Source: Novosphingobium sp. (GTDB lineage: Bacteria > Pseudomonadota > Alphaproteobacteria > Sphingomonadales > Sphingomonadaceae). From it: a stretch of 6,816 nucleotides of DNA. The stretch lies in contig JAIXYF010000057.1 of the NCBI GenBank assembly GCA_027490345.1, forward strand, positions 1 through 6,816. The letters are read 5' to 3'. The position numbers and the translations under genes are program-made. This document shows positions 5,592-6,816 of this stretch, in pieces (the stretch's first letter is position 1; each line of letters opens with the position of its first letter). Below the pieces are notes generated by a model, which was not told the DNA's origin, did no database searches, and saw only the letters and a program-made list of their open reading frames with translations.

Positions 5592-6190
5592 CGGTGGTGG
5601 CCGCGCCCGAAGCCGTGCTCAAGGCGCAGGAGGCCAAGGGCCTGAAGACAGCGGTGCTGGCAGGCGGCTGCTTCTGGGGCATGGAAGCCGTGTTCAGCCA
5701 CGTGAAGGGCGTCACCAGCGTTGTTTCCGGCTATGCGGGTGGCAAGCGCGCCGATGCCGCTTATGACACGGTAAGTGCAGGCGCCACCGGCCATGCCGAA
5801 GCGGTGCGCATCACCTATGATCCGGCCGTGGTGCGCTATGATCAGCTCCTGCAGGTGTTTTTCGGCGTGGCGAGCGATCCGACCGAGCTCAACCGGCAGG
5901 GCCCCGATGTCGGCAAGCAATATCGCAATGCAGTCGTGCCGCAGAGCCCGGAGCAGGCGAAAGTCCTGGCCGGCTATCTGGCGCAGCTCAAGGCGGCCAA
6001 GCTGTGGAGGCGCCCTATCGTCACCGCGGTGGAGCCTGACCGGGGGTTTTTCGCGGCCGAGGACTATCATCAGGATTTCGCGCTGAAAAACCCCGATCAC
6101 GCTTATATCCGGTATTGGGACGTGCCCAAGGTCGCGGCGTTCAAGCGGTCGTTCCCGGGTCTGTGGAAGCCCGTTTTTACCAAAGGCTGA
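5513..6190 (+). CDS. msrA: Exported peptide-methionine (S)-S-oxide reductase
   Basis: The 225-residue protein reduces the S epimer of methionine sulfoxide in oxidised proteins. Catalytic C53 lies in GGCFWGMEAVF. E96 in GHAE, and D132 and Y137 in GPDVGKQYRNA, match the E. coli MsrA substrate-site residues Glu94, Asp129 and Tyr134. AEDYHQDF (Y185, H186) is the usual late motif. Residues 1-25 (MIRARILVAALAASLASAC, then PAQA) are a Sec signal peptide cut after AQA, placing the enzyme in the periplasm. A lipobox around C20 is possible but has a poor -3 residue. C53 is the only cysteine in the mature protein: the C-terminal resolving cysteines of E. coli-type enzymes are missing, so recycling must use an external thiol. 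ATG 5513 is chosen for the intact leader; the frame is open upstream to 5273 but non-leader-like. There is no own ribosome-binding site; the ATGA overlap with a 42-codon ORF suggests coupling. A Zur-like gene follows after 67 bp. Confidence 0.95.
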   Translation: MIRARILVAALAASLASACLQPAQAEAVVAAPEAVLKAQEAKGLKTAVLAGGCFWGMEAVFSHVKGVTSVVSGYAGGKRADAAYDTVSAGATGHAEAVRITYDPAVVRYDQLLQVFFGVASDPTELNRQGPDVGKQYRNAVVPQSPEQAKVLAGYLAQLKAAKLWRRPIVTAVEPDRGFFAAEDYHQDFALKNPDHAYIRYWDVPKVAAFKRSFPGLWKPVFTKG

Positions 6191-6212
6191 TGGCAAGGTG
6201 AACGGGGTGTGT

Positions 6213-6227
6213 GCGCAGCATTTGCGC
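6213..6227. promoter_or_regulatory. Short inverted repeat upstream of the Zur-like gene
   Basis: GCGCA (6213-6217) and TGCGC (6223-6227) are perfect inverted arms around a five-base spacer, 30 bp before ATG 6258. The repeat may be an operator or a small RNA hairpin. It does not resemble the AT-rich palindromes usual for Fur/Zur, so any autoregulatory role is speculative. Confidence 0.2.
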
Positions 6228-6257
6228 TGAAGCCCAAGGCGTCGTATTTCTGCGGCC

Positions 6258-6737
6258 ATGGCTGGACATCACAAACACCACGATTTCGAAGGCGAACTGC
6301 TGGTCGATGCGGCGCGCGGCGCGTTGCAGGATGCAGGCGAACAGTGGACCGACATGCGTAGCGACGTGTTCGAAGCGCTGGCTGCTCATGACAAGCCAGC
6401 TTCAGCCTATGACATCGCGGAAAGCGTCGGCGCGCGCCGGGGCAAGCGAGTCGCGGCGAACAGCGTTTATCGGATTCTCGATCTGTTCGTGCGCACCAAT
6501 CTGGCGCGGCGGGTCGAAAGCGCGAATGCCTATGTCGCCAACAGCCATCCGGGCTGCCACCATGATTGCATCTTCCTGATCTGCGATGCCTGCGGCGAGG
6601 CGACTCACATTGACGACGATGCGCTGACCGGCGCGCTGCGCGATGCGGCCAAGCGGGCGGGCTTTGCTGCCGTGCGCCCCGTGGTCGAAATCCGGGGGCG
6701 CTGCGGGGCCTGCGGGGCCGAAGCGGACGCCTGCTGA
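6258..6737 (+). CDS. zur: Fur-family metalloregulator, Zur-like
   Basis: The protein has 159 residues, usual for Fur/Zur. Residues about 30-90 form the winged-helix DNA-binding part: SAYDI at 49-53, and NSVYRILDLF at 68-77 as recognition helix. VESANAYV at 86-93, just before dimerisation, is a Zur-like rather than Fur-like sequence. The C-terminal part holds two structural zinc pairs, C109-x-x-C112 (FLICDACG) and C149-x-x-C152 (RGRCGACG). Zur represses zinc-uptake genes when zinc is bound. Aligned by eye to E. coli Zur, sensor ligands His77, Cys88 and Glu111 appear as R84, N95 and H117. Only His96 is kept (H102), beside extra H97, C100, H101 and C104. The N-terminus is histidine-rich (H4, H5, H7, H8). 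No strong Shine-Dalgarno precedes ATG 6258. It lies 67 bp behind msrA and might be cotranscribed. Fur-family membership is near certain; the metal is less so. Confidence 0.85.
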   Translation: MAGHHKHHDFEGELLVDAARGALQDAGEQWTDMRSDVFEALAAHDKPASAYDIAESVGARRGKRVAANSVYRILDLFVRTNLARRVESANAYVANSHPGCHHDCIFLICDACGEATHIDDDALTGALRDAAKRAGFAAVRPVVEIRGRCGACGAEADAC

Positions 6738-6769
6738 GGGGCGGATACACACTTTCCCCGCAAGACGGG

Positions 6770-6781
6770 TTCGACAGGCTC
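6770..6781. repeat. Fragment resembling a common intergenic repeat (TTCGACAGGCTC)
   Basis: From memory, TTCGACAGGCTC is the core of a short intergenic repeat found in many copies in sphingomonads and other GC-rich proteobacteria, where it usually continues with AGGGCGAACGG-like sequence. Here only the core is present and it continues with GTTAC, so it would be a truncated or decayed copy, or chance. Confidence 0.25.
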
Positions 6782-6805
6782 GTTACAAGGGTGTAAGAAG
6801 GCTGA

Positions 6806-6816
6806 ATGTCCAATCC
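6806..6816 (+). CDS. Possible start of the next gene (partial, begins MSN)
   Basis: ATG 6806 is preceded four bases upstream by AGAAGG (6796-6801 region), a fair Shine-Dalgarno. Only three codons lie inside the window, so the product cannot be named. Confidence 0.35.

Noticed and set aside
5561..6259. Minus-strand open frame of 232 codons opposite msrA
   Set aside because: msrA is certain; the antisense frame has no recognisable domain or start signal.
6738..6760. GGGG...CCCC hairpin after the Zur-like gene as a terminator
   Set aside because: The stem is four to five pairs with a long loop and no T-tract.
6103..6813. Minus-strand open frame of 236 codons opposite the Zur-like gene
   Set aside because: It is Arg/Pro/Ser-rich and lies antisense to a clear Fur-family gene, so it is a high-GC shadow.

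Overview
The window is GC-rich DNA with dense short-spaced genes, strongly C/G-ending codons and TTGNNN/17-bp promoter hexamers. A TonB-dependent receptor, TPR-sulfotransferase and aspartyl/asparaginyl hydroxylase-like genes sit next to an exported MsrA and a Fur/Zur-family regulator. Together these suggest an alphaproteobacterium, most likely of the order Sphingomonadales (Novosphingobium/Sphingobium/Erythrobacter type). That assignment comes from gene style and recollection of such genomes, not from a marker gene.

Left part (1-4236): the C-terminal end of a TonB-dependent outer-membrane receptor, closed by a strong intrinsic terminator, is followed by three modification-type enzymes. They are a TPR-fused sulfotransferase (384-1943, +), a second P-loop sulfotransferase-like protein with an atypical nucleotide loop (1931-2971, -) and a TPR-fused aspartyl/asparaginyl beta-hydroxylase (3052-4236, +). 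The last two are divergent, with about 80 bp between their starts. The first two are convergent and overlap by 13 bp. None has a signal peptide. The idea that they modify a polypeptide or small ligand linked to the neighbouring receptor is an inference. This is the most interesting part of the window.

Middle part (4237-5262): two small exported proteins of unknown function face each other tail to tail (4310-4624 + and 4637-5203 -). Each has a readable promoter and Shine-Dalgarno sequence.

Right part (5263-6816): an unrecognised 42-codon ORF with a signal-like hydrophobic stretch overlaps the start of msrA by ATGA. The exported MsrA (5513-6190) has only one cysteine in its mature part. It is followed by a Zur-like Fur-family regulator (6258-6737) that keeps both structural CxxC pairs but has substituted sensor-site residues. 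A short fragment resembling a common intergenic repeat and a possible start codon of the next gene (6806) end the window.

No tRNA, rRNA, CRISPR array, insertion sequence or phage gene was seen, and there is no gene-free stretch longer than 300 bases.
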